Of a stretch of DNA of 64,000 bases, positions 49,383 through 62,699 are shown one piece after another; the stretch's first letter is position 1, and each line of letters starts with the position of its first letter. The position numbers were made by a program, and so were the translations under genes. Under the pieces are notes generated by a model. The model had not been told where the DNA came from. It saw only the letters and a program-made list of their open reading frames with translations, and made no database searches. The DNA is from Euonymus europaeus (taxonomy: Eukaryota > Streptophyta > Magnoliopsida > Celastrales > Celastraceae). The stretch is from contig OY756960.1 in the NCBI GenBank assembly GCA_963580455.1, forward strand, positions 1,240,001 through 1,304,000, in the 5' to 3' direction.

Positions 49383-51631
49383 ACTTGGTCTCGTTTCACT
49401 TATTTAGCCGCGAAATGTGGTTTCTTTAAGTAAACGGTTTTATGAATATCCGTTGACTCCGAGTTCTGAATTCGGTGATTTTTAGCTTGAATTAACACTA
49501 ATTTTTGAGCTCTACAATCCTGGCGTTTCGGATTTTGATTTCAGAACTCGTGGCTAGTTGGTCTCGTTTCACCTATTTAGCCGCGAAATGTGGTTTCTTT
49601 ACGTAAACGGTTTTATGAATATCCGCTGACTCCGAGTTCTGAATTCGGTGATTTTTAGCTTGATTTCACACTACTTTTCGAGCTCTCCAATCCTGGCGTT
49701 TCGGATTTTGATTTCAGAACTCGTGGCTAGTAGGTCTCGTTTCACCTAGTTAGCCGCGAAATGTGGTTTCTTTACGTAAACGGTTTTATGAATATCCGTT
49801 GACTCCGAGTTCTGAATTCTGTGATTTTTAGCTTGATATCACACTACTTTTCGAGCTCTACGATCCTGGCATTTCGGATTTTGATTTCAGAACTCGTGGC
49901 TAGTTGGTCTCGTTTCACCTAGTTAGCCGCGAAATATGGTTTCTTTACGTAAACGGTTTTATGAATATCCGTTGACTCCGAGTTCTGAATTCGGTGATTT
50001 TTAGCGTGATTTCACACTACTTTTCGAGCTCTACAATCCTGGCGTTTCGGATTTTGATTTCAGAACTCGTGGCTAGTTGGTCTCGTTTCATCTATTTAGC
50101 CGCGAAATGTGGTTTCTTTACGTAAACGGTTTTATGAATATCCGTTGACTCCGAGTTCTGAATTCGGTGATTTTTAGCTTGATTTCACACTAATTTTCGA
50201 GCTCTACGATCCTGGCGTTTCGGATTTTGATTTCAGAACTCGTGGCTAGTAGGTCTCGTTTCACCTAGTTAGCCGCGAAATGTGGTTTCTTTACGTAAAC
50301 GGTTTTATGAATATCCGTTGACTCCGAGGTCTGAATTCGGTGATTTTTAGCTTGATTTCACACTACTTTTCGAGCTCTACGATCCTGGCGTTTCGGATTT
50401 TGATTTCAGAACTCGTGGCTAGTTGGTCTCGTTTCACCTAGTTAGCCGCGAAATGTGGTTTCTTTACGTAAACGGTTTTATGAATATCCGTTGACTCCGA
50501 GTTCTGAATTCGGTGATTTTTAGCTTGATTTCACACTACTTTTCGAGCTCTACGATCCTGGCATTTCGGATTTTGATTTCAGAACTCGTGGCTAGTTGGT
50601 CTCGTTTCACATAGTTAGCCGCGAAATGTGGTTTCTTTACGTAAACGGTTTTATGAATATCCGTTGACTCCGAGTTCTGAATTCGGTGATTTTTAGCGTG
50701 ATTTCACACTACTTTTCGAGCTCTACAATCCTGGCGTTTCGGATTTTGATTTCAGAACTCATGGCTAGTTGGTCTCGTTTCACCTATTTAGCCGCGAAAT
50801 GTGGTTTCTTTACGTAAGCGGTTTTATGAATATCCGTTGACTCCGAGTTCTGAATTCGGTGTTTTTTAGCTTGATTTCACACTAATTTTCGAGCTCTACG
50901 ATCCTGACGTTTCGGATTTTGATTTCAGAATTCGTGGCTAGTTGGTCTCGTTTCACCTAGTTAGCCGCGAAATGTGGTTTCTTTACGTAAACGGTTTTAT
51001 GAATATCCGTTGACTCCGAGTTCTGAATTCGGTGATTTTTAGCTTGATTTCACACTACTTTTCGAGCTCTACGATCCTGGTGTTTCGGATTTTGATTTCA
51101 GAACTCGTGGCTTGTTGGTCTCGTTTCACCAAGTTAGCCGCGAAATGTGGTTTCTTTACGTAAACGGTTTTATGAATATCCGTTGACTCCGAGTTCTGAA
51201 TTCGGTGATTTTTAGCTTGATTTCACACTAATTTTCGAGCTCTACGATCCTGGCATTTCGGATTTTGATTTCAGAACTCGTGGCTAGTTGGTCTCGTTTC
51301 ACCTAGTTGGCCGCGAAATGTGGTTTCTTTACGTAAACGGTTTTATGAATATCCGTTGACTCCGAGTTCTGAATTCGGTGATTTTTAGCTTGATTTCACA
51401 CTACTTTTCGAGCTCTACAATCCTGGCGTTTCGGATTTTGATTTCAGAACTCGTGGCTAGTTGGTCTCGTTTCACCTAGTTAGCCGCAAAATGTGGTTTC
51501 TTTACGTAAACGGTTTTATGAATATCCGTTGACTCCGAGTTCTGAATTCGGTGATTTTTAGCTTGATTTCACACTACTTTTCGAGCTCTACGATCCTGAG
51601 GTTTCGGATTTTGATTTCAGAACTCGTGGCT

Positions 51632-51803
51632 AGTTGGTCTCGTTTCACCTAGTTAGCCGCGAAATGTGGTTTCTTTACGTAAACGGTTTTATGAATATCC
51701 GTTGACTCCGAGTTCTGAATTCGGTGATTTTTAGCTTGATTTCACACTATTTTCGAGCTCTACAATCCTGGCGTTTCGGATTTTGATTTCAGAACTCGTA
51801 GCT
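51632..51803 (+). repeat. 172-bp monomer, one-base deletion, second instance
   Basis: Deletion after 51749, copied from 48811 (offset 2938). Confidence 0.95.
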
Positions 51804-52149
51804 AGTTGGTCTCGTTTCACCTAGTTAGCCGCGAAATGTGGTTTCTTTACGTAAACGGTTTTATGAATATCCGTTGACTCCGAGTTCTGAATTCGGTGAT
51901 TTTTAGCTTGATTTCACACTAATTTTCGAGCTCTACGATCCTGGCGTTTCGGATTTTGATTTCAGAACTCGTGGCTAGTTGGTCTCGTTTCACCTAGTTA
52001 GCCGCGAAATGTGGTTTCTTTACGTTAACGGTTTTATGAATATCCGTTGACTCCGAGTTCTGAATTCGGTGATTTTTCGCTTGATTTCACACTACTTTTC
52101 GAGCTCTACTATCCTGGCGTTTCGGATTTTGATTTCAGAACTCGTGGCT

Positions 52150-52320
52150 AGTAGGTCTCGTTTCACCTAGTTAGCCGCGAATTGTGGTTTCTTTACGTAA
52201 ACGGTTTTATGAATCCGTTGTCTCCGAGTTCTGAATTCGGTGATTTTTAGCTTGATTACAGACTACTTTTCGAGCTCTACGACCCTGGCGTTTCGGATTT
52301 TGATTTCAGAACTCATGGCT
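52150..52320 (+). repeat. 171-bp monomer, two-base deletion, second instance
   Basis: gaatccgttg at 52211, copied from 49273 (offset 2938). Confidence 0.95.
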
Positions 52321-53320
52321 ACTTGGTCTCGTTTCACTTATTTAGCCGCGAAATGTGGTTTCTTTAAGTAAACGGTTTTATGAATATCCGTTGACTCCGA
52401 GTTCTGAATTCGGTGATTTTTAGCTTGAATTAACACTAATTTTTGAGCTCTACAATCCTGGCGTTTCGGATTTTGATTTCAGAACTCGTGGCTAGTTGGT
52501 CTCGTTTCACCTATTTAGCCGCGAAATGTGGTTTCTTTACGTAAACGGTTTTATGAATATCCGCTGACTCCGAGTTCTGAATTCGGTGATTTTTAGCTTG
52601 ATTTCACACTACTTTTCGAGCTCTCCAATCCTGGCGTTTCGGATTTTGATTTCAGAACTCGTGGCTAGTAGGTCTCGTTTCACCTAGTTAGCCGCGAAAT
52701 GTGGTTTCTTTACGTAAACGGTTTTATGAATATCCGTTGACTCCGAGTTCTGAATTCTGTGATTTTTAGCTTGATATCACACTACTTTTCGAGCTCTACG
52801 ATCCTGGCATTTCGGATTTTGATTTCAGAACTCGTGGCTAGTTGGTCTCGTTTCACCTAGTTAGCCGCGAAATATGGTTTCTTTACGTAAACGGTTTTAT
52901 GAATATCCGTTGACTCCGAGTTCTGAATTCGGTGATTTTTAGCGTGATTTCACACTACTTTTCGAGCTCTACAATCCTGGCGTTTCGGATTTTGATTTCA
53001 GAACTCGTGGCTAGTTGGTCTCGTTTCATCTATTTAGCCGCGAAATGTGGTTTCTTTACGTAAACGGTTTTATGAATATCCGTTGACTCCGAGTTCTGAA
53101 TTCGGTGATTTTTAGCTTGATTTCACACTAATTTTCGAGCTCTACGATCCTGACGTTTCGGATTTTGATTTCAGAACTCGTGGCTAGTAGGTCTCGTTTC
53201 ACCTAGTTAGCCGCGAAATGTGGTTTCTTTACGTAAACGGTTTTATGAATATCCGTTGACTCCGAGGTCTGAATTCGGTGATTTTTAGCTTGATTTCACA
53301 CTACTTTTCGAGCTCTACGA

Positions 53321-55197
53321 TCCTGGCGTTTCGGATTTTTATTTCAGAACTCGTGGCTAGTTGGTCTCGTTTCACCTAGTTAGCCGCGAAATGTGGTTTC
53401 TTTACGTAAACGGTTTTATGAATATCCGTTGACTCCGAGTTCTGAATTCGGTGATTTTTAGCGTGATTTCACACTACTTTTCGAGCTCTACAATCCTGGC
53501 GTTTCGGATTTTGATTTCAGAACTCATAGCTAGTTGGTCTCGTTTCACCTATTTAGCCGCGAAATGTGGTTTCTTTACGTAAACGGTTTTATGAATATCC
53601 GTTGACTCCGAGTTCTGAATTCGGTGATTTTTAGCTTGATTTTACACTAATTTTCGAGTTCTACGATCCTGACGTTTCGGATTTTGATTTCAGAACTCAT
53701 GGCTAGTTGGTCTCGTTTCACCTAGTTAGCCGCGAAATGTGGTTTCTTTACGTAAACGGTTTTATGAATATCCGTTGACTCCGAGTTCTGAATTCGGTGA
53801 TTTTTAGCTCGATTTCACACTACTTTTCGAGCTCTACGATCCTGACGTTTCGGATTTTGATTTCAGAACTCGTGGCTAGTTGGTCTCGTTTCACCTAGTT
53901 AGCCGCGAAATGTGGTTTCTTTACGTAAACGGTTTTATGAATATCCGTTGACTCCGAGTTCTGAATTCTGTGATTTTTAGCTTGATTTCACACTACTTTT
54001 CGAGACCTACAATCCTGGCGTTTCGGATTTTGATTTCAGAACTCGTGGCTAGTAGGTCTCGTTTCACCTATTTAGCCGCGAAATGTGGTTTCTTTACGTA
54101 AACGGTTTTATGAATATCCGTTGACTCCGAGTTCTGAATTCGGTGATTTTTAGCTTGATTTCACACTCCATTTCGAGCTCTACGATCCTGGCGTTTCGGA
54201 TTTTGATTTCAGAACTCGTGGCTAGTTGGTCTCGTTTCACCTATTTAGCCGCGAAATGTGGTTTCTCTACGTAAACGGTTTTATGAATATCCGTTGACTC
54301 CGAGTTCTGAATTCGGTGATTTTTAGCTTGATTTCACACTAATTTTCGAGCTCTACGATCCTGGCGTTTCGGATTTTGATTTCAGAACTCGTGGCTAGTT
54401 GGTCTCGTTTCACCTAGTTAGCCGCGAAATGTGGTTCCTTTACGTAAACGGTTTTATGAATATCCGTTGACTCCGAGTTCTGAATTCGGTGATTTTTAGC
54501 TTGATTTCACACTACTTTTCGAGCTCTACAATCATGGCATTTCGGATTTTGATTTCAGAACTCGTGGCTGGTTGGTCTCTTTTCACCTAGTTAGCCGCGA
54601 AATGTGGTTTCTTTACGTAAACGGTTTTATGAATATCCGTTGAGTCCGAGTTCTGAATTCGGTGATTTTTAGCTTGATTTCACACTACTTTTCGAGCTCT
54701 ACAATCCTGGCGTTTCGGATTTTGATTTCAGAACTCGTGGCTAAATGGTCTCGTTTCACCTAGTTAGCCGCGAAATGTGGTTTCTTTACGTAAACGATTT
54801 TATGAATATCCGTTGACTCCGAGTTCTGAATTCGGTGATTTTTAGCTTGATTACACACTACTTTTCGAGCTCTACGATCCTGGGGTTTCGGATTTTGATT
54901 TCAGAACTCGTGGCTAGTTGGTATCGTTTCACCTATTTAGCCGCGAAATTTGGTTTCTTTACGTAAACGGTTTTATGAATATCCGTTGACTCCGAGTTCT
55001 GAATTCGCTGATTTTTAGTTTGATTTCACACTACTTTTCGAGCTCTACAATCCTGGCGTTTCGGATTTTGATTTCAGAACTCGTGGCTAGTAGGTCTTGT
55101 TTCACCTAGTTAGCCGCGAAATGTGGTTTCTTTACGTAAACGGTTTTATGAATATCCGTTGACTCCGAGTTCTGAATTCGGTGATTTTTAGCTTGAT
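53321..55197 (+). repeat. Block A, copy 2, with 9-monomer duplication copy 1
   Basis: Carries the block A markers (tttacactaa at 53641, cactccattt at 54164) followed by block B markers (ctaaatgg, ggtatcg at 54920, attcgctgat). From 53641 it is repeated 1557 bp downstream. Confidence 0.8.
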
Positions 55198-56675
55198 TTT
55201 ACACTAATTTTCGAGTTCTACGATCCTGACGTTTCGGATTTTGATTTCAGAACTCATGGCTAGTTGGTCTCGTTTCACCTAGTTAGCCGCGAAATGTGGT
55301 TTCTTTACGTAAACGGTTTTATGAATATCCGTTGACTCCGAGTTCTGAATTCGGTGATTTTTAGCTCGATTTCACACTACTTTTCGAGCTCTACGATCCT
55401 GACGTTTCGGATTTTGATTTCAGAACTCGTGGCTAGTTGGTCTCGTTTCACCTAGTTAGCCGCGAAATGTGGTTTCTTTACGTAAACGGTTTTATGAATA
55501 TCCGTTGACTCCGAGTTCTGAATTCTGTGATTTTTAGCTTGATTTCACACTACTTTTCGAGACCTACAATCCTGGAGTTTCGGATTTTGATTTCAGAACT
55601 CGTGGCTAGTAGGTCTCGTTTCACCTATTTAGCCGCGAAATGTGGTTTCTTTACGTAAACGGTTTTATGAATATCCGTTGACTCCGAGTTCTGAATTCGG
55701 TGATTTTTAGCTTGATTTCACACTCCATTTCGAGCTCTACGATCCTGGCGTTTCGGATTTTGATTTCAGAACTCGTGGCTAGTTGGTCTCGTTTCACCTA
55801 TTTAGCCGCGAAATGTGGTTTCTCTACGTAAACGGTTTTATGAATATCCGTTGACTCCGAGTTCTGAATTCGGTGATTTTTAGCTTGATTTCACACTAAT
55901 TTTCGAGCTCTACGATCCTGGCGTTTCGGATTTTGATTTCAGAACTCGTGGCTAGTTGGTCTCGTTTCACCTAGTTAGCCGCGAAATGTGGTTTCTTTAC
56001 GTAAACGGTTTTATGAATATCCGTTGACTCCGAGTTCTGAATTCGGTGATTTTTAGCTTGATTTCACACTACTTTTCGAGCTCTACAATCATGGCATTTC
56101 GGATTTTGATTTCAGAACTCGTGGCTAGTTGGTCTCTTTTCACCTAGTTAGCCGCGAAATGTGGTTTCTTTACGTAAACGGTTTTATGAATATCCGTTGA
56201 GTACGAGTTCTGAATTCGGTGATTTTTAGCTTGATTTCACACTACTTTTCGAGCTCTACAATCCTGGCGTTTCGGATTTTGATTTCAGAACTCGTGGCTA
56301 AATGGTCTCGTTTCACCTAGTTAGCCGCGAAATGTGGTTTCTTTACGTAAACGATTTTATGAATATCCGTTGACTCCGAGTTCTGAATTCGGTGATTTTT
56401 AGCTTGATTACACACTACTTTTCGAGCTCTACGATCCTGGGGTTTCGGATTTTGATTTCAGAACTCGTGGCTAGTTGGTATCGTTTCACCTATTTAGCCG
56501 CGAAATTTGGTTTCTTTACGTAAACGGTTTTATGAATATCCGTTGACTCCGAGTTCTGAATTCGCTGATTTTTAGTTTGATTTCACACTACTTTTCGAGC
56601 TCTACAATCCTGGCGTTTCGGATTTTGATTTCAGAACTCGTGGCTAGTAGGTCTTGTTTCACCTAGTTAGCCGCG
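55198..56675 (+). repeat. Block A/B, 9-monomer duplication copy 2
   Basis: Repeats 53641-55118: tttacactaa (55198), cactccattt (55721), aatcatgg (near 56090), ggtatcg (56477). About four differences were noticed, for example gagtacgag near 56202 against gagtccgag. It ends where gaaatttgg and acgaaaacgg replace gaaatgtgg. Confidence 0.8.
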
Positions 56676-59343
56676 AAATTTGGTTTCTTTACGAAAACGG
56701 TTTTATGAATATCCGTTGACTCCGAGTTCTGAATTCGGTGATTTTTAGCTTGATTACACATTACTTTTCGAGCTCTACGATCCTGGCGTTTCGGATTTTG
56801 ATTTCAGAACTCGTGGCTAGTTGGTCTCGTTTCACCTAGTTAGCCGCGAAATGTGGTTTCTTTACGTAAACGGTTTTATGAATATCCGTTGACTCCGAGT
56901 TCTGAATTCGGTGATTTTTAGCTTGATTTCACACTACTTTTCGAGCTCTACAATCCTGGCGTTTCGGATTTTGATTTCAGAACTCGTGGATAGTAGGTCT
57001 CGTTTCACCTAGTTAGCCGCGAAATGTGGTTTCTTTACGTAAACGGTTTTATGAATATCCGTTGACTCCGAGTTCTGAATTCGGTGATTTTTAGCTTGAT
57101 TTCACACTACTTTTCGAGCTCTACGATCCTGGCGTTTCGGATTTTGATTTCAAAACTCGTGGCTAGTTGGTCTCGTTTCACCTAGTTAGCCGCGAAATGT
57201 GGTTTCTTTACGTAAACGGTTTTATGAATATCCGTTGACTCAGAGTTCTGAATTCGGTGATTTTTAGCTTGATTTCACACTAATTTTCGAGCTCTACGAT
57301 CCTGGCATTTCGGATTTTGATTTCAGAACTCGTGGCTAGTTGGTCTCGTTTCACCTAGTTAGCCGCGAAATGTGGTTTCTTTACGTAAACGGTTTTATGA
57401 ATATCCGTTGACTCCGAGTTCTGAATTCGGTGATTTTTAGCTTGATTTCACACTACTTTTCGAGCTCTACGATCCTGGCGTTTCGGATTTTGATTTCAGA
57501 ACTCGTGGCTAGTTGGTCTCGTTTCACCTAGTTAGCCGCGAAATGTGGTTTCTTTACGTAAACGGTTTTATGAATATCCGTTGACTCCGAGTTCTGAATT
57601 CGGTGATTTTTAGCTTGATTTCACACTAATTTTCGAGCTCTACGATCCTGGCGTTTCGGATTTTGATTTCAGAACTCGTGGCTAGTTGGTCTCGTTTCAC
57701 CTAGTTAGCCGCGAAATGTGGTTTCTTTACGTAAACGGTTTTATGAATATCCGTTGACTCCGAGTTCTGAATTCGGTGATTTTTAGCTTGATTTCACACT
57801 ACTTTTCGAGCTCTACAATCCTGGCGTTTCGGATTTTTATTTCAGAACTCGTGGCTAGTAGGTCTCGTTTCACTTAGTTAGCCGCGAAATGTGGTTTCTT
57901 TACGTAAACGGTTTTATGAAAATCCGTTGACTCCGAGTTCTGAATTCGGTGATTTTTAGCTTGATTTCACACTACTTTTCGAGCTCTACGATCCTGGCAT
58001 TTCGGATTTTGATTTCAGAACTCGTGGCTAGTTGGTCTCTTTTCACCTAGTTAGCCGCGAAATGTGGTTTCTTTACGTAAACGGTTTTATGAATATCCGT
58101 TGAGTCCGAGTTCTGAATTCGGTGATTTTTAGCTTGATTTCACACTACTTTTCGAGCTCTACAATCCTGGCGTTTCGGATTTTGATTTTCAGAACTCGTG
58201 GCTAGTTGGTCTCGTTTCACCTAGTTAGCCGCGAAATGTGGTTTCTTTACGTAAACGATTTTATGAATATCCGTTGACTCCGAGTTCTGAATTCGGTGAT
58301 TTTTAGCTTGATTACACACTACTTTTCGAGCTCTACGATCCTGGGGTTTCGGATTTTGATTTCAGAACTCGTGGCTAGTTGGTCTTGTTTCACCTATTTA
58401 GCCGCGAAATTTGGTTTCTTTACGTAAACGGTTTTATGAATATCCGTTGACTCCGAGTTCTGAATTCGCTGATTTTTAGTTTGATTTCACACTACTTTTC
58501 GAGCTCTACAATCCTGGCGTTTCGGATTTTGATTTCAGAACTCGTGGCTAGTAGGTCTTGTTTCACCTAGTTAGCCGCGAAATGTGGTTTCTTTACGTAA
58601 ACGGTTTTATGAATATCCGTTGACTCCGAGTTCTGAATTCGGTGATTTTTAGCTTGATTACACATTACTTTTTGAGCTCTACGATCCTGGCGTTTCGGAT
58701 TTTGATTTCAGAACTCGTGGCTAGTTGGTCTCGTTTCACCTAGTTAGCCGCGAAATGTGGTTTTTTTACGTAAACGGTTTTATGAATATCCGTTGACTCC
58801 GAGTTCTGAATTCGGTGATTTTTAGATTGATTTCACACTACTTTTCGAGCTCTACAATCCTGGTGTTTCGGATTTTGATTTTAGAACTCGTGGCTAGTTG
58901 GTCTCGTTTCACCTAGTTAGCCGCGAAATGTGGTTTCTTTACGTAAACGGTTTTATGAATATCCATTGACTCCGAGTTCTGAATTCGGTGATTTTTAGCT
59001 TGATTTCACACTACTTTTCGAGCTCTACGATCCTGGCGTTTCGGATTTTGATTTCAGAACTCGTGGCTAGTTGGTCTCGTTTCACCTAGTTAGCCGCGAA
59101 ATGTGGTTTCTTTACGTAAACGGTTTTATGAATATCCGTTGACTCCGAGTTCTGAATTCGGTGATTTTTAGCTTGATTTCACACTACTTTTTGAGCTCTA
59201 CAATCCTGGCGTTTCGGATTTTGATTTCAGAACTCGTGGATAGTAGGTCTCGTTTCACCTAGTTAGCCGCGAAATGTGGTTTCTTTACGTAAACGGTTTT
59301 ATGAATATCCGTTGACTCCGAGTTCTGAATTCGGTGATTTTTA
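56676..59343 (+). repeat. Block B, copy 2 (rearranged)
   Basis: Matches 38.0-42.0 kb piecewise: offset 18679 at cgtggatag (38308 to 56987), 18333 at the gatttttattt and agattg markers (39498 to 57831, 40491 to 58824), and 17294 at agattg (41530 to 58824). The offsets differ by whole monomers, so monomers were lost or gained after the copy was made. Confidence 0.75.
58030..58203 (+). repeat. 174-bp monomer with one extra T, fourth instance
   Basis: t run 58186-58189, within the second block B. Confidence 0.95.
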
Positions 59344-60452
59344 GCTGGATTTCACACTACTTTTCGAGCTCTACGATCCTGGCGTTTCGGATTTTGATTT
59401 CAAAACTCGTGGCTAGTTGGTCTCGTTTCACCTAGTTAGCCGCGAAATGTGGTTTCTTTACGTAAACGGTTTTATGAATATCCGTTGACTCCGAGTTCTG
59501 AATTCGGTGATTTTTAGCTTGATTTCACACTAATTTTCGAGCTCTACGATCCTGGCATTTCGGATTTTGATTTCAGAACTCGTGGCTAGTTGGTCTCGTT
59601 TCACCTAGTTAGCCGCGAAATGTGGTTTCTTTACGTAAACGGTTTTATGAATATCCGTTGACTCCGAGTTCTGAATTCGGTGATTTTTAGCTTGATTTCA
59701 CACTACTTTTCGAGCTCTACGATCCTGGCGTTTCGGATTTTGATTTCAGAACTCGTAGCTAGTTGGTCTCGTTTCACCTAGTTAGCCGCGAAATGTGGTT
59801 TCTTTACGTAAACGGTTTTATGAATATCCGTTGACTCCGAGTTCTGAATTCGGTGATTTTTAGCTTGATTTCACACTAATTTTCGAGCTCTACGATCCTG
59901 AGGTTTCGGATTTTGATTTCAGAACTCGTGGCTAGTTGGTCTCGTTTCACCTAGTTAGCCGCGAAATGTGGTTTCTTTACGTAAACGGTTTTATGAATAT
60001 CCGTTGACTCCGAGTTCTGAATTCGGTGATTTTTAGCTTGATTTCACACTACTTTTCGAGCTCTACAATCCTGGCGTTTCGGATTTTGATTTCAGAACTT
60101 GTACCTAGTTGGTCTCGTTTCACCTAGTTAGCCGCGAAATGTGGTTTCTTTACGTAAACGGTTTTATGAATATCCGTTGACTCCGAGTTCTGAATTCGGT
60201 GATTTTTATCGTGATTTCACACTACTTTTCGAGCTCTACAATCCTGGCGTTTCGGATTTTGATTTCAGAACTCATGGCTAGTTGGTCTCGTTTCACCTAT
60301 TTAGCCGCGAAATGTGGTTTCTTTACGTAAACGGTTTTATGAATATCCGTTGACTCCGAGTTCTGAATTCGGTGATTTTTGGCTTGATATCACACTATTT
60401 TTCGAGCTCTACAATCCTGGAATTTCGAATTTTGATTTCAGAACCCGTGGCT

Positions 60453-60624
60453 AGTAGGTCTCGTTTCACCTAGTTAGCCGCGAAATGTGGTTTCTTTACG
60501 TAAACGGTTTTATGAATATCCGTTGACTCCGAGTTCTGAATTCGGTGATTTTTAGCTTGATTTCACACTACTTTTCGAGCTCTACAATCCTGGCATTTCG
60601 AATTTTGATTTCAGAACCGTGGCT
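60453..60624 (+). repeat. 172-bp monomer, one-base deletion private to block C copy 2
   Basis: gaaccgtgg (60617) lacks one c of the gaacccgtgg variant in the parental block, so this deletion happened after the large duplication. Confidence 0.95.
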
Positions 60625-62527
60625 AGTAGGTCTCGTTTCACCTAGTTAGCCGCGAAATGTGGTTTCTTTACGTAAACGGTTTTATGAATATCCGTTGACT
60701 CCGAGTTCTGAATTCGGTGATTTTTAGCTTGATTTCACACTAATTTTCGAGCTCTACGATCCTGAGGTTTCGGATTTTGATTTCAGAACTCGTAGCTAGT
60801 TGGTCTCGTTTCACCTAGTTAGCCGCGAAATGTGGTTTCTTTACGTAAACGGTTTTATGAATATCCGTTGACTCCGAGTTCTGAATTCGGTGATTTTTAG
60901 CTTGATTTCACACTACTTTTCGAGCTCTACAATCCTGGCGTTTCGGATTTTGATTTCAGAACTTGTACCTAGTTGGTCTCGTTTCACCTAGTTAGCCGCG
61001 AAATGTGGTTTCTTTACGTAAACGGTTTTATGAATATCCGTTGACTCCGAGTTCTGAATTCGGTGATTTTTATCGTGATTTCACACTACTTTTCGAGCTC
61101 TACAATCCTGTAGTTTCGGATTTTGATTTCAGAACTCATGGCTAGTTGGTCTCGTTTCACCTATTTAGCCGCGAAATGTGGTTTCTTTACGTAAACGGTT
61201 TTATGAATATCCGTTGACTCCGAGTTCTGAATTCGGTGATTTTTGGCTTGATTTCACACTATTTTTCGAGCTCTACAATCCTGGCATTTCGAATTTTGAT
61301 TTCAGAACCCGTGGCTAGTAGGTCTCGTTTCACCTAGTTAGCCGCGAAATGTGGTTTCTTTACGTAAACGGTTTTATGAATATCCGTTGACTCCGAGTTC
61401 TGAATTCGGTGATTTTTAGCTTGATTTCACACTAATTTTCGAGCTCTACGATCCTGAGGTTTCGGATTTTGATTTCAGAACTCGTGGCTAGTTGGTCTCG
61501 TTTCACCTAGTTAGCCGCGAAATGTGGTTTCTTTACGTAAACGGTTTTATGAATATCCGTTGACTCCGAGTTCTGAATTCGGTGATTTTTAGCTTGATTT
61601 CACACTACTTTTCGAGCTCTACAATCCTGGCGTTTCGGATTTTGATTTCAGAACTCGTAGCTAGTTGGTCTCGTTTCACCTAGTTAGCCGCGAAATGTGG
61701 TTTCTTTACGTAAACGGTTTTATGAATATCCGTTGACTCCGAGTTCTGAATTCGGTGATTTTTATCGTGATTTCACACTACTTTTCGAGCTCTACAATCC
61801 TGGCGTTTCGGATTTTGATTTCAGAACTCATGGCTAGTTGGTCTCGTTTCACCTATTTAGCCGCGAAATGTGGTTTCTTTACGTAAACGGTTTTATGAAT
61901 ATCCGTTGACTCCGAGTTCTGAATTCGGTGTTTTTTAGCTTGATTTCACACTAATTTTCGAGCTCTACGATCCTGACATTTCGGATTTTGATTTCAGAAC
62001 TCGTGGCTAGTTGGTCTCGTTTCACCTAGTTAGCCCCGAAATGTGGTTTCTTTACGTAAACGGTTTTATGAATATCCGTTGACTCCGAGTTCTGAATTCG
62101 GTGATTTTTAGCTTGATTTCACACTACTTTTCGAGCTCTACGATCCTGGCGTTTCGGATTTTGATTTCAGAACTCGTGGCTAGTTGGTCTCGTTTCACCT
62201 AGTTAGCCGCGAAATGTGGTTTCTTTACGTAAACGGTTTTATGAATATCCGTTGACTCCGAGTTCTGAATTCGGTGATTTTTAGCTTGATTTCACACTAC
62301 TTTTCGAGCTCTACTATCCTGACGTTTCGGATTTTGATTTCAGAACTCGTGGATAGTAGGTCTCGTTTCACCTAGTTAGCCGCGAAATGTGGTTTCTTTA
62401 CGTAAACGGTTTTATGAATATCCGTTGACTCCAAGTTCTGAATTCGGTGATTTTTAGCTTGATTTCACACTACTTTTCGAGCTCTACGATCCTGGCATTT
62501 CGGATTTTGATTTCAGAACTCGTGGCT

Positions 62528-62699
62528 AGTTGGTCTCGTTTCACCTAGTTAGCCGCGAAATGTGGTTTTTTTACGTAAACGGTTTTATGAATATCCGTTG
62601 ACTCCGAGTTCTGAATTCGGTGATTTTTGCGTGATTTCACACTACTTTTCGAGCTCTACCATCCTGGCGTTTCGGATTTTGATTTCAGAACTCGTGGCT
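62528..62699 (+). repeat. 172-bp monomer with one-base deletion, second instance
   Basis: tttttgcgtg at 62624-62633; copy of the deletion at 46892. Confidence 0.95.

Larger units (their letters stand above)
47671..50608 (+). repeat. Unit D, copy 1 (2938 bp, 17 monomers)
   Basis: Starts at acatagttag (47671). Markers are taagcggttt, ggtgttttttag, gaattcgtgg, cttgttggtc, caccaagtt, a one-base deletion (48811), a two-base deletion (49273), cttaagtaaac and gaattaacac. Length is 17 x 173 - 3. The next unit repeats them in the same order. Confidence 0.9.
50609..53320 (+). repeat. Unit D, copy 2
   Basis: Starts at acatagttag (50609) and repeats unit D to about 53320. Very few differences were noticed (cagaactcg near 51963 against caaaactcg; ctgacgttt near 53153 against ctggcgttt), so the duplication is recent. 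It then continues into the second block A instead of a third D. Confidence 0.9.
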
